Assembly (NCBI RefSeq): GCF_032380655.1
Contig: NZ_JAWDIY010000003.1
Location: 245,462 to 309,461 of the forward strand
Length of the DNA: 64,000 nt
Source of the DNA: Diplocloster hominis
Lineage (GTDB): Bacteria; Bacillota; Clostridia; Lachnospirales; Lachnospiraceae
Direction of reading: 5' to 3'
The position numbers and the translations under genes are program-made. A model generated the notes under the pieces. That model was not told the origin of the DNA. It saw only the letters and a list, made by a program, of their open reading frames with translations, and did no database searches. Below, piece after piece: positions 50,501 through 59,809 of the stretch (within the stretch, counting starts at the first letter, position 1; each line of letters starts with the position of its first letter).

Positions 50501-52243
50501 TCATATAGGCAGGCTGTCCCTCACGCACAGCGCCCCATACCCCACCTGCGAATTCGGATATTCCGTAAATCCCGGCAGTTCCCTGGCCCCGCGCTGCAGA
50601 TATGCCTTCAATTTCTCCCCATAGAGGAAGAGATCATTTCCGTTTACAATCCCCCATTGCATTAACAAAGCGGCAGAACCTGCCACAAAAGGGGTCGCCA
50701 TGGAAGTCCCCGAACGTGAGGTATAACCACCGCCTGGGGCGGCGCTCATGATATCCACACCGGGGGCTACCAGATCCGGTTTTGGCTGGTTCGTCATCCA
50801 GGTATAGCCCCTTCCGGAAAAGGCAGCGTAAGTACGCCTTCTGGAATCGTAAGCGCCGACGCTGATTACGCCCAAAGATGTGGAAGGAATAGTGAGGGTA
50901 ATGTTTTCTGTGGGGGCCAGGAAACGAGTGCCGGTATTCAGCGCACCTTCACTTGGCATCCACATATCAAAACGGCCGGACACGATGCGTTCGGGTATCA
51001 GACGGATCTTCCAGATCCCGCTGTCCAGATACTGCTCTCTGGGAAGAAAATCAATATAGATTTCCTGGTAGACGCTGTATGGGCTGGGTTCCCCATAATA
51101 TAACAAAAGCTCCGTATCTCCCATTATGAACCGCTGGGGGCCCAGGAAAGGCTGAATCGGTCCGGCTACGATGCCCGACGGATGAACGATGGCAATGTTT
51201 ATCTCGTCCACATAGGATTTCCAGATCTGCAGATTCATGACGGTTTCATTGTTGGAGATCGAAAATTCTACATCCAGCGGGTCCCCTTCTGTCAATATGC
51301 CTTCCGTATGGCCGGCCGCAGCCCCCTCGTTTCCTGTGCCCACGCAGATCGTGGTACGTCCCAGGTTGGAGACATTGTTCAGATAAGATTCGATCAGAGA
51401 AGTACCGCTGTGGGATCCGTAGGTATTGCCAAAGCTGATATTGATGGCAACCGGTGTCTTAAGTTCGATGGATTTGCGGACCACGTAATCCACCGCCTGC
51501 ATCAGTTCTGTCGTTCTGGGAAATGAATCTGTTCTTGGGGTCCCAAGCTTGACGATTAAAAGCTCACTCTGGGACGCCACACCTCTGTAAACACCGCTGC
51601 TGGCTCTTCCGTTTCCGGCCGCGATTCCGGCGACATGGGTTCCATGGCCGCTCAGATCCCGGCTGGGTACCACGGCGTACTGTTCCTGGGAAGTAACTTT
51701 CTGAAGCGCTTCATTGATCTGTTCCGCGGTGTATTCAGTGCCGATCAGATAACCTTCGGGGGCTGGTCCTGCGGAAACGGTCTGGTCCCACAAGTTCACG
51801 ATCCGGGTAGTCCCGTCTTCATTTCTGAAATCAGGATGCGCATAATCAATCCCACTGTCTATGACGGCCACCAGAACCCCCTGGCCGAACAGATTGAACC
51901 TTTCGTTCTGAACCGGAGGAACACAAGATGCCGTTCTGCCCTGGTTCACAGCAAAAAATAAACGCTTCGGTTTTTCTATGTATTCGATCTCCGGCTGATT
52001 GGCCAGGCGGTCAATCAGCTGCTCAGGCACAGTGACAATCGCGAAATTATTCAGCATTTCCACCACTGTGATCTCTTCATTTTCTCTGGCCAGCCGTCCG
52101 ATATCCCCGGAGTATTTTACGATCAGTTCCCAGGTCCGGGTAAGTTCATCAAACCCCACATCCAGTTCCAGGGATCGTTCCCTCTCCTCTTCTGTTGCAT
52201 CCAGTGCCAGGTTTAACAGGTTTTCAATTTTTTGATCATTCAT
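50501..52243 (-). CDS. S8-family serine protease (CspB-like subtilase)
   Basis: A 580-residue subtilisin-like protease with the complete triad: Asp in AVIDSGIDYAHPDF, His in GHGTHVAGI and Ser in RSGTSMATPFVAG. A large insertion between His and Ser (about residues 300-460) is beta-rich, as in the Csp germination proteases of clostridia. The first 100 residues form a prodomain (FAIVTVPEQLIDRLANQPEIEYIEKP). No signal peptide is visible, so it may act inside the cell or in the forming spore. Confidence 0.92.
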   Translation of the reverse strand: MNDQKIENLLNLALDATEEERERSLELDVGFDELTRTWELIVKYSGDIGRLARENEEITVVEMLNNFAIVTVPEQLIDRLANQPEIEYIEKPKRLFFAVNQGRTASCVPPVQNERFNLFGQGVLVAVIDSGIDYAHPDFRNEDGTTRIVNLWDQTVSAGPAPEGYLIGTEYTAEQINEALQKVTSQEQYAVVPSRDLSGHGTHVAGIAAGNGRASSGVYRGVASQSELLIVKLGTPRTDSFPRTTELMQAVDYVVRKSIELKTPVAINISFGNTYGSHSGTSLIESYLNNVSNLGRTTICVGTGNEGAAAGHTEGILTEGDPLDVEFSISNNETVMNLQIWKSYVDEINIAIVHPSGIVAGPIQPFLGPQRFIMGDTELLLYYGEPSPYSVYQEIYIDFLPREQYLDSGIWKIRLIPERIVSGRFDMWMPSEGALNTGTRFLAPTENITLTIPSTSLGVISVGAYDSRRRTYAAFSGRGYTWMTNQPKPDLVAPGVDIMSAAPGGGYTSRSGTSMATPFVAGSAALLMQWGIVNGNDLFLYGEKLKAYLQRGARELPGFTEYPNSQVGYGALCVRDSLPI

Positions 52244-52375
52244 AAGATCCCGCAGCCTTTTTCTCGTTTTTATATGCTTTTATTATATGCCCTATCCTTA
52301 TAAAAAATAGTAACGCTCGAAAATACCTCGCTGACTATTTTTCATGCATCACACGTAAGTGCCTAAAAGCAGGCA

Positions 52376-53596
52376 CTAAGTACACAGCGATCTGTTCTTT
52401 TTCCCTGTATAGAGGGTACAGCATACAACTGCGATTCCACCGAAGATCAGCAGGTTCTGTACTCTGGTCGCATCCGCCAGCGGACCAAAGATCAACATCC
52501 CCAGCGGCAGCGCACAGGCGTTGGTTATCTGCATAAAACTGAAGATTCGGCCATGCATGGCCGGGTCCGCTTGCTCCTGTATCATGACGTTGATCGGTGC
52601 ATTGTAGCAGGGCATCGTCACTCCGATCAGGAAGTTGCATACCAGATAGACCGGGTACACCGGCGATATTCCCAGACCAATCATCAGAATCCCATACAGG
52701 AATCCGGCCAGAACTGTGGTGTGCAGCCTGCTGCTAAATCCCCCCCAGGCCGCGATCAACAGGCCGCCGGCTGCAGCTCCTGCGCTGAACGTCATTTCGC
52801 TGAAGGTCAGACGCCACACCTGTGCCCCGAATGTTCTGCTGACCATAAGCGGCGTCAAAAAGGCCGACGGGCTGATCAAAATCAAAACAACGATCTGAAA
52901 TAGCAATAGATTCCGAATAGACTGCTGGTCTTTCAGATAGCGGAACCCGTATTTCATTTCCTGTATCACAGATTCTTTTTCGAAGCTTCTCTCCCCCTGG
53001 ATTGACCGCAAAGGTGGTATTGTTATGGTAAACATAATACCGATACCGATGGCCGCCGTGATCACATCGATAAAGAAGGTGGTCTCTATGGCAGCCACCG
53101 AAAGAATCGCACCGCTGACCGCAGGCGACAGGAACATCATCAGGGAACTGATGGTACTGTTTATACCATTTATCTTCATCAGATGTTCCGCAGGTACCAT
53201 CTGCGGGATCAGCGCGTTTACTGCAGGGGTCTGAATCCCTGTACCCGCGGAACGGATCAGCAAAACCAAAAAAAGCAGCCAGACACTTCGGTATCCTCCC
53301 AGGAACAGCAGGGCCAGGATTAATGTGGAAGCAGCAATGACAGCATCAGCCAGCATACACATACGTTTTCTGTCATAGCGGTCAATCCAGACACCGGCAA
53401 ACAGGGAGATCACTATCTGCGGTACAAAGCCGCACGCGGTGGAAATGGTCATCATAATGCCCGAGGAAGTAGTCAGGGTAATATACCAGATAATGGCATA
53501 TTGCACAAGGGAGGAACCGAACAGAGATATAGTCTGGGCGGACATAAAACGGATTGTTCTTCCTCTCCATTTTTTTTGTTGTCTATTTTTATTCAT
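52376..53596 (-). CDS. MFS exporter (MFS_3, macrolide efflux-like)
   Basis: A 406-residue major facilitator with about 12 membrane spans. SLFGSSLVQYAIIWYITLTT at the start, DRYDRKRMCMLADAVIA between spans 2 and 3, and the PxxNVMIQEQADPAMHGRIFSFMQ region match the MefA-like MFS_3 group. It probably exports drugs or metabolites; the substrate is unknown. An AGGAG SD precedes the start, and a 38-bp tandem array lies in its upstream region. Confidence 0.9.
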   Translation of the reverse strand: MNKNRQQKKWRGRTIRFMSAQTISLFGSSLVQYAIIWYITLTTSSGIMMTISTACGFVPQIVISLFAGVWIDRYDRKRMCMLADAVIAASTLILALLFLGGYRSVWLLFLVLLIRSAGTGIQTPAVNALIPQMVPAEHLMKINGINSTISSLMMFLSPAVSGAILSVAAIETTFFIDVITAAIGIGIMFTITIPPLRSIQGERSFEKESVIQEMKYGFRYLKDQQSIRNLLLFQIVVLILISPSAFLTPLMVSRTFGAQVWRLTFSEMTFSAGAAAGGLLIAAWGGFSSRLHTTVLAGFLYGILMIGLGISPVYPVYLVCNFLIGVTMPCYNAPINVMIQEQADPAMHGRIFSFMQITNACALPLGMLIFGPLADATRVQNLLIFGGIAVVCCTLYTGKKNRSLCT

Positions 53597-53661
53597 TTAA
53601 TTTTCTCCTAAGATATCTAATCCTGTTTCGTCTGCTGATACTTCACCTGCGGAAGCGGCTT

Positions 53662-53830
53662 TTTCTTTCCGTCTGCGGCAGTCAAGTGTAAGCAGTATCT
53701 TTCTTTCCGTCTGCGGCGGTCAAGTGTAAGCAGTATCTTTCTTTCCGTCTGCGGCGGTCAAGTGTAAGCAGTATCTTTCTTTCCGTCTGCGGCGGTCAAG
53801 TGTAAGCAGTATCTTTCTTTCCGCCGCCTT
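53662..53830 (-). repeat. 38-bp tandem repeat upstream of the MFS gene
   Basis: Four full 38-bp units begin at 53662, 53700, 53738 and 53776, with a fifth fragment at 53814. On the minus strand each unit junction reads TTGACC, then 18 bp, then GATACT, which resembles a weak promoter, so the array may offer repeated promoter or operator copies. There are no spacers. Confidence 0.85.
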
Positions 53831-53878
53831 GTGATCCCCGGATGCTTTTGGTCAATAGGACGCACTTTCATAGAATGC

Positions 53879-53915
53879 AAAAACTGCCGGACACCACTGT
53901 CCGACAGCCTTTTTT
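53879..53915. terminator. Bidirectional terminator-like hairpin
   Basis: AAAAACTGCCGGACA and TGTCCGACAGCCTTTTTT form a stem bounded by A and T runs. It may end the AOR operon transcript, about 400 bp after the ThiF gene. The 717-bp gap (53597-54313) also contains the 38-bp array, a hairpin at 54057-54092, and loosely repeated GCACAAA/CAGTTCG sequence near 54185-54280; no gene was recognised. Confidence 0.65.
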
Positions 53916-54056
53916 CCACTTCAAGTCTTTTAAATGGGTACCCAAAAGAAAGCGTGACCTTCACGCCTTCCGAACCCTGTTACCGTTTAAGCGGCCCTGA
54001 CTTTTTATAAAACAGGGACTTATTACACAACCGCAACTTGAATATATATAATACAG

Positions 54057-54092
54057 GCTCCGTACAATGTTCTGTCTATTATTGTGCGGAGC
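54057..54092. repeat. 12-bp inverted repeat
   Basis: GCTCCGTACAAT and ATTGTGCGGAGC pair with one mismatch around a 12-base loop, followed by pyrimidine-rich sequence; possibly a second terminator. Confidence 0.5.
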
Positions 54093-54313
54093 TTACTCTT
54101 CTTCTCATCTGATCGCTTAATCTGCAGCACATCACATACCACCTCGCTTTATGAAAAAACTCTATCATACTTTCCTGACACTGTCAACGCGGCACAAAAT
54201 CAGTTCGTAACACGGTGTAACACGGTACAAACCAGTTCGATGCACAGCACAAAGCCGTTCGCTGCACGGAACAAAAACGGTCTGTGCCAAGAGATATACG
54301 GAACGTTTCCCGC

Positions 54314-55048
54314 TTACTCCAACTCTGCCGCATGTCCAGCGCAGATCACACAGCCGCTCTGCGGCTGAATCTTCGTATGGTAAAATTCCATCTTCGCGCC
54401 GTCAAACCAGATATACTCCCCTTCAAATCCCTCGGTATGCCCGGTCAGGGCCAGCACAGCCATCTGGGCCTGGGCCATCCCGATAATTCCCGCCATGGTT
54501 CCGACCGCCGCCGGCTCACGCTCCTGTCCCCCAGCCTGTGGATAGAGACAGGCCAGACAGGGACCCCCGCCCGGCTTTACATAGAACAGGCTGCCTCCCC
54601 ATCCATTGATACCGCCATCGATCAACGGGATCCTTCTGCGGACGCAGGCTTCATTTAAAAGGAGCCTTGTCTCCAGATTGTCCACCGCGGCAATGACCAG
54701 ATCGAACTCCTCTACCTGTTCCACATTGGCCATGGTAAGCCGCTGTGTGGATACTTCCGTCTGGGTGTCGGGGGAAAAACGGGCCAGCCACGCGGCTGCC
54801 GCTTCGGTTTTGTATCTACCGGTATCTCCGGGTGTATACAAGAACTGCCGGTTCAGATTTTCCGTAGTGACCCTGTCATCATCGACGATCCCAATCCGGC
54901 CGATCCCAGCGCCGGCAAGGCCTGGAAGTACCGAACACCCAAGTCCTCCGGCCCCCACCAGCAGGATAGAAGCAGCGAACAGTTTCTTCTGTCCGCTGCC
55001 CTGCAGATATTTTATTTTCGCTTGTCTGTCATATCGCTTTAAATCCAT
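54314..55048 (-). CDS. ThiF/MoeB/HesA-family adenylyltransferase
   Basis: A 244-residue E1-like enzyme that adenylates the C-terminus of a small sulfur carrier. The nucleotide-binding motif is VGAGGLGCSVLPGLAGAG, and NLNRQFLY and the catalytic AAVDNLETRLLLNEAC follow. Two Cys pairs (GGPCLACL and CVICAG) form the zinc site. There is no rhodanese domain. Its partner is probably the MoaD-like protein encoded 80 bp upstream. Confidence 0.9.
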   Translation of the reverse strand: MDLKRYDRQAKIKYLQGSGQKKLFAASILLVGAGGLGCSVLPGLAGAGIGRIGIVDDDRVTTENLNRQFLYTPGDTGRYKTEAAAAWLARFSPDTQTEVSTQRLTMANVEQVEEFDLVIAAVDNLETRLLLNEACVRRRIPLIDGGINGWGGSLFYVKPGGGPCLACLYPQAGGQEREPAAVGTMAGIIGMAQAQMAVLALTGHTEGFEGEYIWFDGAKMEFYHTKIQPQSGCVICAGHAAELE

Positions 55049-55128
55049 TTTTTCCCCGATGCATGCGCCTCTTTGCGCATTTCGTTAACTTTGTGGAGCT
55101 GCTGTGCTGCGAACCTGCCCAAAGGGCT

Positions 55129-55377
55129 TCAGCCTCCTCCGCACAGCGGCAGAAAACGGATCTCGTCCTGATCCTGAATCCTGGTGCGGTAGTTTCCAGT
55201 GTTCAGAATCCCTTTGCCGTTTACGGTTATGAGACTTCTTTTCGCTTCGGCGTATGCCTCTTTTCCATAAACCGTCTTAATATGTTTTAAACACTCTTTG
55301 ACGTCATCCCCGGGATAGACCTCCTGTTCCGCACCGGTCAATTCCCGCAGCTCCCCGTAATATTTCAAATATGCCAT
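55129..55377 (-). CDS. MoaD/ThiS-like sulfur carrier
   Basis: An 82-residue beta-grasp protein ending in CGGG. The internal VNGKGILN and DQDEIRFLPLCGGG match the MoaD C-terminus, where the terminal GG is thiocarboxylated. It lies between the AOR gene and the ThiF gene, so sulfur transfer for the AOR pterin cofactor is the likely job. Confidence 0.88.
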   Translation of the reverse strand: MAYLKYYGELRELTGAEQEVYPGDDVKECLKHIKTVYGKEAYAEAKRSLITVNGKGILNTGNYRTRIQDQDEIRFLPLCGGG

Positions 55378-55392
55378 ATCCCACGCCCCCTG

Positions 55393-57282
55393 TCACTCAT
55401 ACAGCTTCAGCTGTTTGCGTTTCCGCTTCGACGGATAGCCGTCCTTTCCCCATCCCCGAACCTGATAGTAACGGGGAAGCATTTCCTTAAGCTTAACCAC
55501 GGTATCCGGATTATCGCTGTCCTGGGGTGTCTTCGTCAGCCGTTCCGGCAGCGCGTCATCCTTCGCCGTCATACCTTCCCGGTAGTTGTACATCCGCTCC
55601 AGATTATATCCTCTCTCACCGAGCTGCATAAACTTACCGGTCGTCATCGGAAGTCCCGTGATCAGCTTCAGCGTCTGGGCATGCGGCAGCAGATACATGG
55701 AATTAAACGGCAGAAGCCCCGGCATGAGTTTCCACATGATTCCCAGAATTCCCCGGGCCGCCAGCAGTGCTTTTCCGCAGAACTTCGTGAACCAGTGGGA
55801 AGGTCCCAGGCGGAAGAGAAACGCAGGAATCATGCTGTAAGCGGTAAACAGACAGAATCCGGCCCCGGATACGGCCTCCATGGTATTTTGCAGCATGACG
55901 GTCAGCTCCGGCTTTCCCTTTGCAGCCAGCGGATCGGCGGAAATCACGCCCACAGATTCGAACAGAGCCAGGTATCCTCCGTTCAGGTGACAGCCGCCCC
56001 GGTTCGAAGTGGCATAGCCCAGCCCCATTCCCACCGACTGCCTGGGTTCATAGGAGGCTAATTCCAGCCCTTTGGCATGGATCGCCGCCGCTTCATGTCC
56101 ATAGCGCTCTGCCAGCCATTTGGAACCATTCGCCAGCTCATCGCCGATCCCCTCCCGATAAGCGATCTTGCGGATCACTTCCGTCAGGTTGTCGGTACGG
56201 CCGAATTCCACACCGAAATCCGCAATTCCCTGTTCCTTTAATTCCATGGCAAAGGCAATGGTCCCTCCCAGGGATATGGTATCCATTCCCAGTTCATCCG
56301 CCAGATAATTCACTTCATTGATGATATCCAGATCCGCATTTTCAATGTTCGATCCAAACAGTCCCACGGTCTCATACTCCGGCCCTTTGACTTCCACATC
56401 GTGAACCTTCACCCGCCGCTCGCAGCGAACCGGGCAGCTGGTACAGCCGCTGTTTTTCACCAGTTTGGTGTCCGCCAGCCGCTCACCGCTGATCTCATCC
56501 GCATACGCATAAGAACCTTTCTGGAAATTCCGCGTGGGCAGCGCGTCAGAGGCGTTAGCTTTGTTCACCAGCCCGGCGCTGCCGTATTTCGGAAGGGACG
56601 CTCCGGTCATCGGATGATGCTTAAGGAAGCGGACCCATTTCTCCACGTACTCATCAAACCCCTCCCGGTCATAGATATAGGGTTCCTTCGTACCATAAGC
56701 CACACAGGCTTTTAGGTTCTTCGACCCCATCACGGCCCCTGCGCCGCACCGCCCGGCCACCCGTTCGCCGGATACCGCGCAGGCATACCGCACCAGATGT
56801 TCACCCGCAGGTCCGATCACCAGTTTTCCGTATTCCTGAGGAAATTGTCTTTGTACCTCCTGTGCGTCCATTCCCCACAATTCCCTGGCCGATTTTAAAT
56901 GGATTTCCCCGTCAATCACCATAAGATAACAGGGGTTTTTCGCACGTCCTGTGATAATAAGCCCGTCATAACCGGCTCTCTTTAACATCATCCCGAACGT
57001 GCCCCCGCAGTTGGAGGTAGCGATGCCGCCGGTCATCACATTTTTGAAACTCATATTAAACCGGCTGGAAGAGGGCGCTCCGGTTCCGTTCGCCGGACAG
57101 GTATTTATAATCAGCACGGCCTCCGGCGCCAGAGGATAAAGCCCCGGAGATGTCAAGTCGTACAAAAGCCTGGAACCCATGATTTTTCCGCCAATATATT
57201 TTTCAAACATCTCCTGGCTGATCGGATAGCGGGTGGCTTTTCTTCCGGTCAGATCTATTTTCGCATAAACCGGTAATCTCAC
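55393..57282 (-). CDS. Aldehyde ferredoxin oxidoreductase (tungsten-type)
   Basis: A 629-residue AOR-family enzyme, expected to use a tungsten bis-pterin and one 4Fe-4S cluster to interconvert aldehydes and acids with ferredoxin. Cluster ligands are Cys280, Cys283 and Cys287 (SGCTSCPVRC) plus a distant Cys (AGFCLFTAYS). The pterin-binding region includes APSSSRFNMSFKN. The start is a GTG at 57282 overlapping the ferredoxin stop by 4 bp, with AAGGAGG upstream. Substrate could be acetaldehyde or another aldehyde. Confidence 0.93.
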   Translation of the reverse strand: MRLPVYAKIDLTGRKATRYPISQEMFEKYIGGKIMGSRLLYDLTSPGLYPLAPEAVLIINTCPANGTGAPSSSRFNMSFKNVMTGGIATSNCGGTFGMMLKRAGYDGLIITGRAKNPCYLMVIDGEIHLKSARELWGMDAQEVQRQFPQEYGKLVIGPAGEHLVRYACAVSGERVAGRCGAGAVMGSKNLKACVAYGTKEPYIYDREGFDEYVEKWVRFLKHHPMTGASLPKYGSAGLVNKANASDALPTRNFQKGSYAYADEISGERLADTKLVKNSGCTSCPVRCERRVKVHDVEVKGPEYETVGLFGSNIENADLDIINEVNYLADELGMDTISLGGTIAFAMELKEQGIADFGVEFGRTDNLTEVIRKIAYREGIGDELANGSKWLAERYGHEAAAIHAKGLELASYEPRQSVGMGLGYATSNRGGCHLNGGYLALFESVGVISADPLAAKGKPELTVMLQNTMEAVSGAGFCLFTAYSMIPAFLFRLGPSHWFTKFCGKALLAARGILGIMWKLMPGLLPFNSMYLLPHAQTLKLITGLPMTTGKFMQLGERGYNLERMYNYREGMTAKDDALPERLTKTPQDSDNPDTVVKLKEMLPRYYQVRGWGKDGYPSKRKRKQLKLYE

Positions 57283-57713
57283 AGCGCTCCCACCTCCTTG
57301 ACAGTTCTCATTTTGATCGCGTGCAGCGGACATTTCTGTTCGCACAGGCCGCAGCCGACGCAGGACTTTTCATCGGCCAGCTGCGCAAATACCCGAATAT
57401 CCCCTTTAAACGCAGGGAAAGAGATCCTCAATGCCTGGGCCCTGCAGATCTGCACACACATAGAACAGGCGCTGCACCTGGCCGTGTCAATGACGGGCTT
57501 CCTCCATTCGGTCCTGGGAACTTTGGACGACTTACTCCCCTCCTGATCCAGGATCGCTTCCTTCGGACAGGCGCGGCCGCAGACTCCGCACTCCACACAC
57601 CGCCTCGGATCAATCTTATGTAATTGTTTTGCCGCACCGGTAATCGCGCTCACCGGACACAGGCGGGCACAAAGGCCGCAGCCAATACAGGCTTCTGTTA
57701 TCTGGTATGCCAT
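57279..57713 (-). CDS. Ferredoxin with four 4Fe-4S motifs
   Basis: A 144-residue electron carrier with four CxxCxxCxxxC motifs: CIGCGLCARLCP, CVECGVCGRACP, CSACSMCVQICR and CVGCGLCEQKCP. It overlaps the AOR gene by 4 bp and is its obvious redox partner. Confidence 0.95.
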   Translation of the reverse strand: MAYQITEACIGCGLCARLCPVSAITGAAKQLHKIDPRRCVECGVCGRACPKEAILDQEGSKSSKVPRTEWRKPVIDTARCSACSMCVQICRAQALRISFPAFKGDIRVFAQLADEKSCVGCGLCEQKCPLHAIKMRTVKEVGAL

Positions 57714-57735
57714 TTAGCCAGACACCTCCTGACGG

Positions 57736-58920
57736 TTAATAAGCTTTTTTCAGTAACCGGATCACGTCCTCTTTGTCCACAGCCACCGGGTTTGCCAGCA
57801 TTGCTCCGTCCCGCAGCGCCGTGACCGCCACCGTTTCGAAATCCCCCGGATTTACTCCGGCATCCTGAAGGCGCATGGGCAGGCCGCAGATGCGGTTCAA
57901 TTTTTTCTGCAGGCGCCGGACTGTACGGATCGCCTCTTTCCCCCGCTCTTCCCTGGCGGTCCGCGCATAAACCTCAGGGCCTGCCAGATATAACAGCAGT
58001 TCGCCGTAGACCTCATCCAATTTTCCCAGATTATATCTCATAACATGGGGCAGCAGTATCGTCATCGCATCCCCATGGGGAACATGACAGACTCCCCCCA
58101 GCGCGTGGCCGATCCCGTGCACCGCTCCGACCATGGAATTGGAAAATGCGGCTCCCGCCATGGTGGAGGCATTTGCCATAGCAAGCCGCGCTTCCCGGTC
58201 TTTCCCGTCCGTCACCGCTTTGATCAGATACTCCCGCACCATCGTAATCGCCGCCGTGGCATACGCATCGCTCAGCGGATTTTTCTGTGTACAGCTGTAT
58301 GCCTCCACCGCGTGGCACAGCGCGTCAAAGCCGGTGGATGCCGTAATTCTGGGCGGCAGGGTCTCGGTCATCCGGGGGTCCAGCACCGCTACATCCGGCA
58401 GCATATGGTTGGAGATAAACTCCATCTTGACCGCTTTCTTTTCATTTTTAATCACAGCCACCATCGTCATCTCAGAACCGGTGCCTGAGGTGGTTGGCAC
58501 TGTGATAAACGGCACATGTTTTCCCCTGGTCATGGACTCACACCCCTGAAGCTTTAACAGGTCATCCACACCGTGCGCGATCATGATCGCCGTGCCCTTT
58601 GCGGTATCCATGACTGAACCGCCTCCGATGGCGACCAGGCTGTCGCAGTTGTTCTCTTTGTACCGTTTCGTAATCTCATTCACCACTTCCACGGAGGAGT
58701 CCGCCGGGATATCGGTGAATACGGCAGCCGGCCGGCTGCCCTGGCTTAGCATAGCATCCAGTACCTTCTGCAGCGCTCCGATTTTCTCCAGCACCTGGTC
58801 GGAAAGCACCATCGGCCTGCCCGCCTCCAGTCCCTCAAGCTCATAGGCGATATTTTCCAGCGCCTTCTGCCCGGACAGGATTTTTGTGGAATTCTGAAAT
58901 TCATAATATTTTGGCAGCAT
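57736..58920 (-). CDS. Iron-containing alcohol dehydrogenase
   Basis: A 394-residue group III (iron-dependent) NAD(P) dehydrogenase. GGGSVMDTAKG binds the dinucleotide; TTSGTGSEMT follows; the metal ligands lie in HAVEAYSCTQKNPLSDAYA and HGIGHALGGVCHVPHG. Directly upstream of the ferredoxin-AOR genes, so it probably reduces the aldehyde produced by AOR to an alcohol, or runs the reverse. Confidence 0.93.
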   Translation of the reverse strand: MLPKYYEFQNSTKILSGQKALENIAYELEGLEAGRPMVLSDQVLEKIGALQKVLDAMLSQGSRPAAVFTDIPADSSVEVVNEITKRYKENNCDSLVAIGGGSVMDTAKGTAIMIAHGVDDLLKLQGCESMTRGKHVPFITVPTTSGTGSEMTMVAVIKNEKKAVKMEFISNHMLPDVAVLDPRMTETLPPRITASTGFDALCHAVEAYSCTQKNPLSDAYATAAITMVREYLIKAVTDGKDREARLAMANASTMAGAAFSNSMVGAVHGIGHALGGVCHVPHGDAMTILLPHVMRYNLGKLDEVYGELLLYLAGPEVYARTAREERGKEAIRTVRRLQKKLNRICGLPMRLQDAGVNPGDFETVAVTALRDGAMLANPVAVDKEDVIRLLKKAY

Positions 58921-58932
58921 AGTAACCCTCCC

Positions 58933-59433
58933 TTATATTCCTAAGATAGCGCGGCAGTACACCGCAATACTGCTGACCTGCTTCTTCGGCAGTCTGCGCA
59001 GGATTCTTCTGGTCATAACCGGCGGAAACAGATAGCTTTCCGTCAGGTCAATGCACCGGACGATGGACATAACCTCGTACAGATCCCCTTTGACCATAAA
59101 CCGGTGCTGGGCGTATGCCGCCGTAGTCCCGATCTGCCCGGAAAATACCAGAAAAGCACCGTCAAGACTCTTAAAAGCAATGCAGATATCCGGCTCGCTC
59201 ACGTCCTTTAACCGCGCCAACCCCCACGACACCCGCTTCATACACAGCTTGGGACCATTGTGGGAGGCGCTTAGCACAATCGTCCGGCCCACCGGCCAGC
59301 TGTCAATCTCCTCCTTCACCCTGGAGTCCAGCTTATAGAGGACTTTCATTCCCCGGTAGAGAAAAAAACAGATAATGGAGGCAAACAGGGATTTTGCGGT
59401 CGTGGCCAGATTCCTTTTTTTACTTGGTTTCAT
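58933..59433 (-). CDS. SCP2-like protein in the AOR operon
   Basis: A 166-residue protein. After a basic N-terminus and a hydrophobic segment (KSLFASIICFFLYRGMKVLY), the rest resembles an SCP2 sterol-transfer fold (DICIAFKSLDGAFLVFSGQIGTTAAYAQHRFMVKGDL). It may bind a hydrophobic substrate of the dehydrogenase pair. The start is at 59433 with AGGAGG upstream. First gene of the operon. The family assignment is tentative. Confidence 0.6.
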   Translation of the reverse strand: MKPSKKRNLATTAKSLFASIICFFLYRGMKVLYKLDSRVKEEIDSWPVGRTIVLSASHNGPKLCMKRVSWGLARLKDVSEPDICIAFKSLDGAFLVFSGQIGTTAAYAQHRFMVKGDLYEVMSIVRCIDLTESYLFPPVMTRRILRRLPKKQVSSIAVYCRAILGI

Positions 59434-59504
59434 AGCATCCCTCCTGACTTGGGTTACTGCCATGCCCGCCGACCGGGCTGCGCAGAATTTTATATTCTAC
59501 TCTA

Positions 59505-59533
59505 ACTATAGACTGCATGTAAGTATGCGTCAA
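59505..59533 (-). promoter_or_regulatory. Sigma-A promoter of the AOR operon
   Basis: TTGACG, 17 bp, TATAGT on the minus strand, 71 bp upstream of the first gene. Confidence 0.75.
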
Positions 59534-59610
59534 CCGGGTATTTTTTTGCTATGGCCTACAGAGGTTTTTTGACAGGAGCACTTAGCGGCTGTTTTTGGGC
59601 CTTTACCCTA

Positions 59611-59694
59611 GTCCGGCCTGCTGATGGTCTCATTATCCGGCATATGTCCCGATAAAGCAATCCCCCTAAAAGCTGATGACGGTATATTACGGAC
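59611..59694. other. Possible structured element upstream of the ECF gene
   Basis: GTCCG (59611) can pair with CGGAC (59690) around a segment with CATTATCCGGCA ... CCCCC ... GATGACGG, recalling the element at 26255-26358. It lies upstream of the AOR promoter and 116 bp before the ECF gene, so it could be in the ECF leader. The rest of the 376-bp gap contains nothing else recognised. Confidence 0.3.
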
Positions 59695-59809
59695 GCGGAA
59701 CCTCTACTTTTTTCTCTCACAATCTGGTATGGTTATTTTTATCATAACTGGTTATTCCAATAATGCCACAATTGTTTTATACTGCAAAGCATAAAGGAGG
59801 CGATCAGTA

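Noticed and set aside
53662..53830. CRISPR-like array
   Set aside because: The 38-bp units are contiguous with no unique spacers and no cas genes are nearby.
53758..53964. Minus-strand open frame of 68 codons with KVTLSFGYPFKRLEVEK
   Set aside because: It runs through a terminator-like hairpin and into the 38-bp array, with no SD; probably chance.
59505..59694. Moco/tungsten cofactor riboswitch in the AOR leader
   Set aside because: A good promoter lies at 59505-59533, so the structured part at 59611-59694 is upstream of the transcript.
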